A DNA stretch of 64,000 nt from Akebia trifoliata (lineage: Eukaryota > Streptophyta > Magnoliopsida > Ranunculales > Lardizabalaceae), in contig CM030717.1 of the NCBI GenBank assembly GCA_017979445.1, forward strand, positions 13,688,086 to 13,752,085. Direction: 5' to 3'. A program made the position numbers and the translations under genes. Below the pieces are notes generated by a model. It was not told the origin of the DNA. It searched no databases and saw only the letters and a list, made by a program, of their open reading frames with translations. Shown here in pieces: positions 53,901 through 64,000 of this stretch (the stretch's first letter is position 1; every line of letters starts with the position of its first letter).

Positions 53901-53959
53901 GTCCTAGGCTAGATGATCTGCAATGGCCTGCCCCTTGATCACTTTCTAAGTACTCGATA

Positions 53960-55215
53960 TCAAACTTTGATAATAAAAGCTACCCCTTAACAATGCGACC
54001 AGTGAGAACAGGCTTTTCGATCAACTACTTTAGTAGATTCATTCAAGTGATGAGCAATACCTTGTAGTTAAGCAGATAGTGATGCAATCTTTGAGATATC
54101 AAAACTAGGGTGCAATACGTCTTCTCAAGTGAGGAATATTTCGCCTCATAATTAGTGAACTTCTTACTAAGGTAACATATGAACATTTCTTTACGATCAA
54201 TTTCATCATGTTTCCCCAACATGCAATCCATTTCAAGAACTAAAAGATATATATAAACAAAGGTCTATCTGGAATAGGAGGAATTAGGATTGGTGGACTT
54301 AGAAGGTATTTCTTGATCATCTAACACTTCTTGATAGTCCTCATTCCATTCTATTGGTTTATTCTTCTTAAGAATCTTGAAGACAGGTCCACAGATGGCT
54401 ATAAGCCATGCAATAAACCCACTGATGTATTGAATTTTTCCTAGAAAGCCTCTTATTTCCTTCCTTATTTTAGATGTTGGCATCTTAATGATCGATCTTA
54501 CTTTAATTGGGTCTATTTTGATCTTTCTTCTATTAATAATGACACCCAATAATTTTCCAGAGGTTGCCCCAAATGCATATTTTGAAGGATTGAGCTTCAA
54601 GCTATATTTTCTCAGTCGATCAAAGATTTTGCATAGATTGATGGGGTGGGCTTATTCCAATATGGACTTGGCAATCATGTGATCCGCGAAAACCTCCATT
54701 TCCTTATGTATCATGTCATGGAATAGTGTAGTCATAACCCACTAATAGGTTACCCCAACATTCTTGAGATAGAAAGGCATCACCCTATAATAGAAAGTTT
54801 CCCAAGGTGTGATGAAAGTTGTCTTCTCCTGTCCTCTTCCATTATTTTGATCTAATTGTATCTGGAGAATCCATCTATGAATAAGAACATGTCGTATACT
54901 ATTGTATTATCGATGAGAGTATCGATATGTGAAAGTGGAAAATCATCCTTGGGACTGGCCTTATTCAAGTCTCTATAGTCAACACATTCTAATTTTTCCA
55001 TGTTTTTTTGGTACAGACACTATGTTTGTAAACCATTTTGGATATTGCTGGAAACTTGACTTAAAACTGCTTCAAACTTCATAATTCACCTTGATAGTCC
55101 ACTCTGGTTTTAATTGATGAAGTTTCTATTTGATAGGCTTTGAATCAAGCAAGATTGGTAAATGGTGAACAGTTAGATTTTTGTTGAGCCCCAACATACC
55201 TACTAGACCATGTAA
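53960..55215 (-). pseudogene. Reverse transcriptase and RNase H remnant of element D
   Basis: From the right: VDYRDLNKASPKDDFPLSH, motif A FIDGFSRYN, a stop, a frameshift near EEDRR, then FHDMIHKEMEVFADHMIAKS at about 54,670-54,720. The catalytic YVDD is therefore FADH, with one Asp lost. The thumb and connection at 54,265-54,600 have NPSKYAFGATSGKLLGVI and KEIRGFLGKIQYISGFI. RNase H follows at 54,043-54,231 with MLGKHDEIDRKE, CYLSKKFTNYEAKYSSLEKT and RLHHYLLNYKVLLIT. It would have copied element RNA into DNA in the particle. Confidence 0.88.
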
Positions 55216-56349
55216 ACATGCCCTAATACTACAACAAGAACACAATCATTTCCCTTTTCTGGTAGAGTGATAGAAATGTTCAAATTTTGACGATTTTTGG
55301 GTCTTCTTCAAACCCGAAATTGACTGAATCTATCTCCTCAATATTTGATTGACTACCCTCTTCATGATGCTCTACCAATTTCTTGAGCTCCTTAGGTACT
55401 TTTACTTCTTCAAATTCGAGCTCTCCATCGATTTTCATGGCATCAAAGTTAGGTTCATAATTAAAGCTTTGTTCACATTCTGTTTTTTCTAACTCGAGTA
55501 CTTTTGATTTTTTATTTTTTATTTTTTGAATTTTTGTTAATAATGATATTGGATCTTCTAAAAAATCATCTCGATGACAAACATCCATTAGGATCCTCGG
55601 AGAGAGAGTGAGAATTTAACAAACTTTTTTTAAAGGCTTGGGTGGCCTCAAAGGTTACTAGGATGATTTCCCAATTGCCAAGGGTAAAAGTCTTCCTTCA
55701 TGGGGTAGATGATGGTGGGGAGAGGTGTCTCCCCTGAGTTGGTGGGGACGACCATCACATCATCACAATAATGGTCTAAAGATGAAACCAATTTGAACAA
55801 AGGTGAGGTAGTAATAAAATCCTAGTCAACACTGGGTATGAAAATTGGGCCACCATTGTTGGCGTCGTTCGCTTTTGCAAGCTCTCTTTCCTCGAATTCC
55901 TCCCTGAACAAATTGAGAACATCATCCCAAAGGAATGGTTGGGATTCAAAGAGAAATTCGAGTATTTGTTGACCTTAACCTTGTTGTTGTTGCTCTGAAA
56001 GATAGTCTGAAAGATTTTCATCATCTTGCATGATATAAGATGGTCTTGGGAAGGTCTTTTGGATGTGAAAAACTTGACCTAGATTCCAGATCTTCAGCTC
56101 ACAATGCTTGAGTCTAGCCAACTTGAGCTCATTCTTCTTTGTGTCCATTTATAGCTTGTCTTTCCAAGTAAGCTTGAATCCTAAACCAAACCATGGCATT
56201 GCTTTAACTTTCAAGATGAGCTTAGGTCTGACATGATTCCTCTATCATAGGCCTCTTCTTGGATGAGATCTAACCTTCTTCATTACCCTACCAATCATTA
56301 TAATCATCGATAATAGGCTTGCCTTCTCAATTTTCTTATCCTCTAGGAT
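55216..56349 (-). other. Element D protease-RT linker
   Basis: A Glu/Lys-rich frame at 55,280-55,588 ends EIDSVNFGFEEDPKIVKI, the usual short acidic lead into Tat RT. The rest has stops and no recognised domain. The frame at 55,776-56,024 has no motif. Confidence 0.55.
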
Positions 56350-57090
56350 ATAGTTGACAGACTCAATTGGAAAGAATGATACATGAGTTGATCACTCGAT
56401 CCATTTATGTTAATATATGGCACATCTGGAGATGTAGTAGTCAGTGCTAGCTTCTCTACCTTTACCATCACCTAAAATTGGTTTATGATGAATTTGATGC
56501 ATTGATGAAGGAATGAAGGTATAGCCCCTACCGTGTGAATCCATGGCCTCTCCAGAAGGAAATTGAAGATGTTTGGCATGTTTATGACCTCAAAAATAAT
56601 TTGAAATGTATACGGTCCAATTACGTCCAGAAGATCAATCGCCCCCCTCCCCCCACCCCCATCGACTCTCTTCTTGAGCTATCAAAAGCTCAGATATGTC
56701 TGTTGTTTGGTCGGAGTAGGGTTCGATCCACGTCCAATTTCTTCAATGTTATTAATGGACAAACGTTCAGTACAGACCCATTGTCTATTAGAACTCGAGC
56801 CAATAACATCCCTTTACACATTACTGCGATATTCAGTGGCTCTATGTGGCCATACTCTTCTGATGTAAACTTGTTTTTAGTGAATGCAATAGCGTTGGAT
56901 GTCATGATCTGGCCTACCATCTTTCTTAGCTTCTCTAGCATGGTGACCTCAGTGATGTGTGCCTTGCCTAGTACTTCTAGTAACACTTCTCGATATTTGA
57001 TCGAATCCAGTAGTAGCCCTAGGATTGACACTTGGGCTAGCACCTTATTGAGATGTTTTACTAGATTGTATTCACTCTTCCTAATCACCT
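56350..57090 (-). pseudogene. Aspartic protease remnant of element D
   Basis: An open stretch of 132 codons at 56,690-57,088: MIRKSEYNLVKHLNKVLAQV, SILGLLLDSI, LEVLGKAHIT, then GHIEPLNIAVMCKGMLLARV and the active site LIDNGSVLNVCP (Asp codon at about 56,783-56,785). The C-terminal part with the VMDIP-like and LLGRPWIH-like phrases lies to the left, in broken frames. This is the best-kept domain of D; the D-N-G-S site is intact. Confidence 0.85.
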
Positions 57091-57899
57091 TGAGAAGTTA
57101 TGTCACTTGTTTGTCCATCACTATCCTATTTTTAGTACCTTTTCAATCTGCCTTGTATCATACAATAGGATAATTTTCTCTTCCCCTTTTGCCTTCTTCT
57201 TTGTCTCATTAACTTCTTCTTGACCCAACTCCGTTTCAATATGAACTTGTTCTATCTCATCTGTCTACTCTATTTCGATCTAAATTGTTTCCTCTACTTG
57301 TTTGTTTTCTATCTTTTGTCTACTTCTTTGACTCACCTCAACATGTGGGATGCTCACCACTTTGACTTCCTCTTATGTTTCCTTCTCTATAGCCCCATCT
57401 ACTACATGTATTTCTTTTGTTTTCCATTTCTTCTTCCTTACTTCTTTTGCCTTTTCTATTGTCATTTTCTCGATTACTTTAACCACTCTTCTAGACTTGA
57501 TGATGTGGTCCACCTCTTTTGGTTCTTCAACTATTCCTCCTCCTTTAAGGAATACCAACCTCGTCTCATAATTCCAAGGAATGTCCTGGTTAGAGATATA
57601 GAGAAAAGGTATAGGGGTTTTGAATGTGAGTTGGAGTAGTTCAAGTTGCATGTGAAGGATCGAGGGTGGAGGTTGTAAAGTGGGTGTAGATGATGTGGGG
57701 GTATGGATGATTAGAGGCGGAATGGTGGATTGTGTGATTATGTTTTGGGATAGAATGAGAGGCAGTAGATTTGAAGACGTAAGGATAGGGTAAGGCTTCC
57801 CAATTAAGTAGAGATGTGGATAGGAGAAAGGTTCTGGTCTTGAGAGTATAGGGTATTGACAGAAAGGTTGGAGCTTTCTGGCATGAAATAGATACTTAC
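57091..57899 (-). other. Element D gag-protease linker
   Basis: A Lys/Glu-rich frame at 57,373-57,651 (IPFLYISNQDIPWNYE, then KEVRKKKWKTKE) matches the basic linker known between gag and protease in this lineage. Overlapping plus-strand frames are hydrophobic shadows of the pyrimidine-rich strand. Confidence 0.55.
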
Positions 57900-58760
57900 T
57901 TTTTTCCCCAAAGGTATAATCAATTAAGAAGGGTCAAAGTTTGTACCCTTCTTAGTGATCACATTGACGACATTCGTCAGTTCGGCTCTATCCCCATTAT
58001 GAGCTGGAATAGGGTTTTGGTTCATGTTTTATAGCGCGAGTGTTAGGTCCAAGACTATAAGCTTGCGGTCGACGAGGGTCTGAACTACATTCCTCAATTG
58101 CCAACATCGGTATGTATGATGATTGGAAGCTCCCATGTGGAACTCGTAGTGGGTGGTGGGATCATACCTGAACATTTTTTTCCACTTCTAGGTGAGGTTG
58201 TCTGAGTGTACATATCCTCCCTTGACGAGGGTAGACTAGAGTTCAAATAGTTTCATTGACAACTAAGAAAATTCCCTCATTCTCTGTTGTTGTTGTTGGT
58301 TGTTATACTATTGTATGTATTATTGTTGAGGTGGTGCCTGTGCTTGGAACTATTACTGAGCTTAATATACCCTCGGTGGAGGCTATCCATGAAAATTCAT
58401 AAGTATTCTAGGTACGGCCGGTTGTGCTAGGTAAACTAGTGTTTGAGTTGGTTGAACATAATTCACTTAGCCATATTATTTCCTCTTCAATCCATTCATT
58501 ATTTTCTTATGTCTTATACCACTAAATGAAGCTCCCTGTTGATTAGATGACTAGTCAAAAATCAAACTCGACTTTTATACATCTTCAATTTTGTCAGTAA
58601 TTTGCACCAATAATGATAAACTCGTAGCTGTGTGCCCTATAAGATGGGTGTAGTAAGGTTTCTCCAATATAGAAATGAAGGTGGTTTTCATTTTGATATC
58701 CGTCATAGGAAAATTTACTTGGGTGGCTGATTCCCTCCATCTTTTGGCATATTCTCTATA

Positions 58761-58765
58761 GGTTT
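58761..58765. repeat. Target site duplication of solo LTR 1, left copy
   Basis: GGTTT before TGTAGACATG. The identical GGTTT follows the LTR at 60,848-60,852. Confidence 0.93.
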
Positions 58766-60847
58766 TGTAGACATGAAATGTTTGCCATGAACCTCAATAC
58801 TACATTATTTGGAGTCGCCACCATTCTTTTTTGGAAATGGGTGTGAATGGGCACCCGAATTAATTTTTTTGAAAACCATTTTTCCATGACATTGTAGTGA
58901 CTTTCATACGTTGGAAAAGGGTACGGTCTACCTAAAATCTAGGTAAGGAGGTCCGGTTAGAGGATGGGGAAGGTGTTAGGCACCTCATCCTCTCTACCAA
59001 AGGTGGTTACCTTGTTTGGCCATTTTATTTTGTAAAAATCTTAAGAAAATAAATACTAAAATACATGAAAATGCATGATAAGGGTGGTGTGTACATTGGA
59101 GTGAAATGTTCCCTTAACAAAGGATTTTGATTTTCAACATGACATTAGGGGGCATTCTATGGAAAAGAATGACCCATCTAGTCACATTAAATTTATGAAT
59201 ATGAATGTAGGTTTGAGCTTTTAGAGAGACTCCATGATGGAGTTTCCTTGAGGCCACAACCATGATGCATATATGCATGACTAGAAACTTAGTGTTTCAC
59301 CCCATCAAGAGGGTGACACATTTCTTCATCATTGTTATGCATAAGTGAGTGTGTGCATTGTGTACAATATGATGCATGATTTTAAGGTAAAAATGGGCTT
59401 CAACCCCCATCATTTTGATCAAACCTTAGTCCAATCTACCGGGGATAGGAGAGGGTATATATTACATCTTAAGGATTTTTAAAAATTAAAGAAAATGAGA
59501 AGGTTAGAAAAAGAGAATGCAAACTTTGAAATAAATAGACTATAGATTAAACCCCACCTTGTCCCTTGATGAACTTGAACCTTAAAAGGTATACTTGAGA
59601 GTTGAGTGAGATGGTTGAGGGTTGAGTTAAAGTTTAAAAGATGAGAAAGTTAGTAGGAATTTTGGTAGGGTTTTAGGTTGAGAGATGGGGGCTTAAGAGC
59701 ATGAGTTGTTCATAGAAAATGAGGGTATTTATAGAGTTTTTGAAGAACTTTTGAGGATAAAGTGGTCCAACCCTAAAAATAAAGAAAATGGACATAAGAT
59801 TTAGGTTATTTCTTTTTGAATTTTTCATTTCTTTGAAGGCAAAGATGACATTTGTGAAGAAATCCTAAAAGCATTCTTTGATCTTTGATTTTTTGGTAAA
59901 TAGAGATGAGAGAACAAAAATACTTTTGAGAGGGTGAATAAGGGAGTAACATGTGTAAAGGTAGAGTGGTAGGTAAAAAGTAGATCTTGGTTCATTTATA
60001 AATAACACATAAAGCAAGGGTGGAAGTATATTTTTGAAATGGACCAATGAGAGAACAAAAGTACTTTTAAGAGGGTGAGTAGGAGAATGACATGTGTAAA
60101 GGTGAAATAGTAGGTGAAAAGTAGATCTTGGTTCATTTGTAAATAACACATAAAACAATGGTGAAAGTATATTTTTGAAATGGACTAATGGGAGAACTCC
60201 ATGTATGTACTTGAAGATTTCCACATTTTGAGGGTATGATTGGAAGTTCTCTCAATTTTATAAATTATTATTAAAGACCTAAGAACATTTTTGGTTTGAC
60301 CAACCTTTTTGAAAAGGGTATTCTTGAATTTTCACAAGGAAGAGTTGACTCTCCAATTAGATAATGCATTGGATATTTGGGGCTTATGAGATATCAACAT
60401 GTGTCATCTTTTGAAGGGGTGTGAGAGAATAGGCTTAGAGTGAACTTGGGTTATGGACTTTGGGCTTTGAGAGTGGGCTAAAAGAATGGACTTGGATTTG
60501 GATTAGAAGATGGACCTTATCTTGGACTTAGATTGGTTTTAGGATATGGACTTGGATTTGGGTTAGAAGGTCTTGGACTTAGATTGATTTTAGGACATGG
60601 ACTTGGGTTAGGTTGGAGAATGGATATTGATTTGGATTGAATCATGGAAGTGAGTAGAATTGGATTGGATTAGGGACAAGGTATAGGCATGCAAAAATAA
60701 TATGAGATGATGCATGTATGCATGTGTGCATGAATAATGATGCCAAGTGGCAATGTGGACCCATTGAGAGGCTTAAGTCCTAAATTGAAATCAATTTGAA
60801 GAAACATAAATTTTTCTAATGGGTTCATGCAAATCGGGGTGTCTACA
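58766..60847 (-). repeat. Solo LTR 1 (2,082 bp) in gag of element D
   Basis: Begins TGTAGACA and ends TGTCTACA, a perfect 8-bp inverted terminus, with GGTTT on both sides. It belongs to the LTR family of elements A and D. No internal element sequence is present, so two LTRs have recombined. An internal duplication is at 59,915-60,060 and 60,045-60,190 ('gagaacaaaagtacttttaa' wording). On the minus strand U3 starts at 60,847. Confidence 0.93.
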
Positions 60848-60852
60848 GGTTT
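60848..60852. repeat. Target site duplication of solo LTR 1, right copy
   Basis: GGTTT, identical to 58,761-58,765. Confidence 0.93.
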
Positions 60853-61505
60853 CTTTTGGCTTCCTCACCATCTTGGCCACTCCCTATCTATCCATAGCTA
60901 TATCGATATTGAATCAATAGTTTGTCATAAAGATGTTTACCAAGTCTTGCCAGTTTTGGATCCTATTATGATCAAGATGGGTGAACCAATTCAATGTTGT
61001 TCCTGTCAAGCTTCTTCGAAACATTTGTACCAACAACTTATCATTCCTTCCAAATTGGTACATGGCACCACAATAAAGTCTTCGATGAGCGAAAGGCCAT
61101 CCAATGGCGTTATATTTTTCCAACTTTAGGCATTTGAAGTCTGTCGATGGTGTAAAGTTTGGATAAAAACACAAGTCCTTGAATATTGCTCATTTCTGTG
61201 AGTTAGTCCCCTTCATATGGTTCAGTTCCTTTATCAGAGCATCAATTGGCTATCCAGCATTTCTTACACATGTTCCTTTCTGGTGTCCTTACCTAGTTCT
61301 ACTCATCTTAATGAGTGACATCGTTTTGGATAAGGGGTTCATAAGGGATATAAAAAAGAGGTGGGCTAGTCAATGAGTTCACAACTGGAATTGGAACGTT
61401 GTTCTGAAACTGTGCCGTTGTAGGGGTAGGGTTTGGAATAGTTGTAGGATTAACAGCACTCGAAATATTTTGCCCGGACCCTAATGTTTGATTTTGCAGA
61501 GTTTG

Positions 61506-61510
61506 TGCCA
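61506..61510. repeat. Target site duplication of solo LTR 2, left copy
   Basis: TGCCA before TGATAAAGTC. The same TGCCA follows the LTR at 62,797-62,801. Confidence 0.85.
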
Positions 61511-62796
61511 TGATAAAGTCCCAATAATTTCATTTTGGGACCGTAATTTCACCAAGATTATCACAAGTTTTAGTACTAGTTCCCTTAAAATAATAATAAA
61601 TTTTATTAAATCCCAAATTAATGTGGCTAACAATAGTTTGTTACTAATTTCAGGTGAAAAGAGTACATTTGGAAACCAACAAAAGGTGTAACAATTACTG
61701 TTACAACATACGAGCAAAAAGGAAGCATCCAACAAAATCTCGAGGATTTTGGGTACCACGTCACCGCTCCGCGGTTAGGCAAGACCGCACCGTGGTCATC
61801 TCGAGGAATTTGTCCTCAAGATTTGTACAGAAGCTTCGGTGGTTGTAACTGATTAGGTCATTCGAATCGAATTATTCGCCAAATCACCCCAATTACCCGA
61901 ATACGAACATTATAAATTGGAAGGTGGATTTCAGAGAAAGGGGCTCTTCTTCTCTTCTGTAATTTTTTATTTTTCTTGCTTAGAATTCTCTGTAATTTCC
62001 TATTGAGAAAGCTCTTGAGTGTAGTGAAAACATCAAGAGTGATCCATTCAGTGTTTTTGTAATTCCTTGGAGAGCTATAAGAGAAGAATTTCATATCGAT
62101 CATCATCTTCTTCACCCATGTTCTTTGTTCTTTTATTAATTTCTGCAATTTTAATTCTTGCGATGATTGGCTAAATTCTCATTAGAGAAGTTAAGAAAGC
62201 CAGAGCAAATTCATCCCTCTAATATAGTTTTAGATTCTTACTTTGTTTTCATGTTTATTATTTTGAAAGTTCTCTTATGATTAAGATAATCTAGCTTATA
62301 GTTCTGATCCAACTTAGATAGTCATTACTTAGATAAGTTCAAGAATGGCTATGCTCTGTGAAAAATCAGAAGATAAGTTAGGCAATCCAAATCATATTAG
62401 TATTTTCATAGATAGCTTTTGGTTACTTTCAATAGTTCAATTGTTCCACCTTCTGATCCATAAGCAATGACTTGCTCTATGGATTGAGTAATCTCTTAGA
62501 ACTAATCTATATTATGGATAATTTGCAAAGGTTTGATTGACTTCTCTAAGCCTTCTCTCTCAGATTTTCACTCTCTATTTTCAATTTTAAATTTTAATTG
62601 CAAGTTAATTTCCATTTCATTTGTGCAACAAATCAATTCTGTTTTAAAACCAATCTGTTTCTAACTTTATTTTAGCCTTTCTATCCGAATGAGATTTTGA
62701 ATCCAAACTGTCCCTATGGAACGAATTCGACTTGCCCAAAGTCTTATTTTAAGCTCTTAATCTCTGCATTTATTTAGCAAGCTTTACAATCGATCA
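61511..62796 (+). repeat. Solo LTR 2 (1,286 bp) in gag of element D
   Basis: Begins TGATAAAGTC and ends CAATCGATCA; TGAT/ATCA are inverted ends, flanked by TGCCA on both sides. A GC-rich palindromic block 'gctccgcggttagg' to 'ccgcaccgtggt' lies at 61,765-61,800. A TATA-like TATAAATT is at about 61,910, followed by a CT-rich leader, so it is read on the plus strand. The end region with 'ccctatggaacgaattcgac' is like LTRs of the Athila/Tat group. It is unrelated to solo LTR 1. Confidence 0.85.
61909..61916 (+). promoter_or_regulatory. TATA-like box in solo LTR 2
   Basis: TATAAATT, about 400 bp into the LTR, before a pyrimidine-rich stretch. An inferred promoter only. Confidence 0.45.
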
Positions 62797-62801
62797 TGCC
62801 A
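62797..62801. repeat. Target site duplication of solo LTR 2, right copy
   Basis: TGCCA, identical to 61,506-61,510. Confidence 0.85.
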
Positions 62802-62967
62802 CACTTGGTATACTGACTAAAATCAAGAGCATATTTATGATAATTGTTACCTATTGGTTCAGCATGTTGAAAGCTTCTAGAATAATAACCTAAGTAACAA
62901 CTTGAATGGCAGGTACTTCTAGGACCAGGTTCTTAGTTGGTGGTGGATCCTTGTCACCCTTAGTCAT

Positions 62968-63269
62968 GGTCTATTGTACGGACTCCATTGTAGTCTTCTT
63001 AAATCTTAAAAAATAATGAGTCTGTGGTAGAGGTCTCCATGTAGGTACAATCTTCCTTGCTAGCCCAATATTTGCTTAAGATTTTAAATTCAGTGACGTT
63101 GGTACTTTCATAAAAAAAAAAGACAAAATGGTTGAAATTAGCAATTTTGAAAATGGTTTGTCTTTATTATGAATTTTTTAAAGGTCTAGTCTAGGCAAAC
63201 CCTATTTGGTAATCCAACAATGTTGGATGGAAGAAGTACAACCCAAAAGATGTTTTTTTTTTTTTTTAA
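62968..63269 (-). other. Element D leader, gag-proximal part
   Basis: Untranslated region 5' of gag on the minus strand, with A and T runs. No motif is seen. Confidence 0.4.
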
Positions 63270-64000
63270 TGAAATAGGAAGACACTTAGGAGAAACCTTT
63301 AAAAGGTCAGGCTGAAAGGGATTAAGAGATCCAAACTACAACAACGAAAAGGGAACTAAGATGACATTTAAGAGGTCCAAAGATCTTTAAGAAATCCAAT
63401 TCTACAAAATGAATGCGTTCTAAGTTGACCTTTAAAAGGTCCAACAATCTTTAAGAGATCCTAAACTATTAAATGAAGTCTAAATTGACCTTTAAAAAGG
63501 TCCCAAGATCTTTAAGAGATCCTATCTATAAAAAAAATTCTAAGTTGACCTTTGAAAGGTTGAGAATCCTTTAAGAGGTCTAGATCTATGAGAGATAAAG
63601 AAAGGTCCCTGCCCGAACCTTCTAACGATATATGAGTGTTTGATCTAGAATGAACTTTAAGGGGTCAATAACACATTAAGAGATAAAGAAAGGTCTATGC
63701 CCGAACCTTCTGGCATTGGTGTGAGCTATCTAAGATGACTTTTGAGAAGTCGAGGGTCTTTAAGAGATCTAAAGCTATACACTAAGGTAACCTTTAGGAG
63801 GTTGAGGATATTTAAGAGATCCAGATCTACTTGAGATGAAGAAAAGTCCTTACCCGAACCTTCTAGCAATATGGATATATTGAATGTAAGAGACTAAGAG
63901 GAAAAGGTCCCTTACCTAACCTTTTAGAATTTGGGAGTCTTGATCTAAAATGACCTTTAAGAAATTGAGAATCTTTAAGAGATTTGGAACTACTCAGAAT
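63270..64000 (-). repeat. Hairpin tandem array in element D leader
   Basis: A degenerate repeat of about 60-65 bp. Units alternate two palindromes: GACCTTTAAAAGGTC and GATCTTTAAGAGATC. Variants keep pairing: GACTTTTGAGAAGTC, ACCTTTGAAAGGT, ACCTTTAGGAGGT. Interspersed is 'aaaggtccctgcccgaacct'. It runs off the window edge. It sits in the same place, 5' of gag, as the unrelated array at 6,770-7,170 in element A. Confidence 0.8.

Larger units (their letters stand above)
57900..62967 (-). pseudogene. gag of element D, split by two solo LTRs
   Basis: The start is best placed at ATG 62,965-62,967 (MTKGDKDPPPTKNLVLEVPA), and the frame runs, with two stops, to the first solo-LTR site. Beyond it (61,505 down) come QTLQNQTLGSGQN, a stop, then CLKLEKYNAIGWPFAHRRLY, FRRSLTGTTLNWF and NWQDLVNIFM (60,914-61,174). 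Beyond the second solo LTR come YREYAKRWRESATQV and HTATSLSLLVQ (58,590-58,760), and near 58,110 HMGASNHHTYRCWQL, the nucleocapsid region. The capsid phrase KPKET-YREYAKRW is cut exactly at the GGTTT duplication. All parts agree in order with element A. Confidence 0.85.
49825..64000 (-). mobile_element. Element D: Tat-lineage Ty3/gypsy element with two solo-LTR insertions
   Basis: Minus-strand order: leader with hairpin array (right edge of window), gag, protease, RT, RNase H, archaeal-type RNase H, a 2-kb non-coding stretch, polypurine tract, 3' LTR. It is a better-kept relative of element A, but again shows no integrase. The 5' LTR lies beyond the window. gag is split by solo LTRs at 58,766-60,847 and 61,511-62,796; removing them joins the gag homology. 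Confidence 0.85.

Noticed and set aside
56535..57173. 212-codon plus-strand frame
   Set aside because: Antisense of the element D protease, whose minus-strand reading has the LIDNGS active site.

Overview
The window looks like nuclear intergenic DNA from a flowering plant, probably a eudicot: AT-rich, with long pyrimidine leaders, several plant-type LTR retrotransposons, a PIF/Harbinger transposon, a CACTA end, a tRNA-derived SINE and short inverted-repeat elements. I find no intact host gene. The long open frames at 20.96-23.19 kb on the minus strand are a by-product of a 34-bp tandem repeat. The annotation is therefore mostly a record of nested insertions.

Layout. (1) 1-7.9 kb: element A, a decayed Ty3/gypsy element of the Tat lineage on the minus strand (3' LTR end, PPT, archaeal-type RNase H, RNase H, RT, protease, gag, repeat-rich leader). 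(2) 7,934-31,612: element B, an old plus-strand relative whose 3' LTR is split at 18,407 by (3) element C, 18,408-31,528 on the minus strand. C is a very young element with near-identical LTRs, PBS, PPT and a CCTAA target duplication, but only a damaged integrase C-terminal half as coding sequence. (4) 31.6-34.4 kb: unassigned, LTR-like. (5) 34,437-35,826: a complete miniature LTR element (TRIM-like) with ATAAA target duplication. (6) to 36,257: a CACTA terminus abutting a gypsy gag-protease fragment with LTR and PBS (36,258-37,706). (7) 37.7-40.8 kb: a dead PIF/Harbinger transposon. (8) 42.1-46.6 kb: a SINE, four foldback elements made of nested palindromes, and a MITE with 9-bp target duplication. 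(9) 48.5-49.8 kb: a Ty1/copia fragment. (10) 49.8-64 kb: element D, a second minus-strand Tat-type element whose gag is interrupted by two solo LTRs, each with a clean 5-bp target duplication (GGTTT and TGCCA).

The most striking signal is not a protein. Elements A, B, C and D carry many different tandem arrays in their untranslated regions, and most array units are short hairpins. In the clearest case (C, 23,840-24,037; B, 14,825-14,993) the loop is constant while the stem changes from unit to unit and both arms change together: ATAGAT/ATCTAT, CTAGAT/ATCTAG, CAAAGT/ACTTTG, CTAAGT/ACTTAG. Similar pairing occurs in arrays of 34, 52, 54, about 58 and 105 bp. Either a conserved RNA or DNA fold is being maintained, or a replication process regenerates palindromes. 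Coding capacity is also split: A and D keep gag to RNase H and show no integrase, while C keeps only an integrase remnant yet moved recently, so it must have been mobilised in trans. All coordinates come from reading by eye; approximate edges are stated as such.
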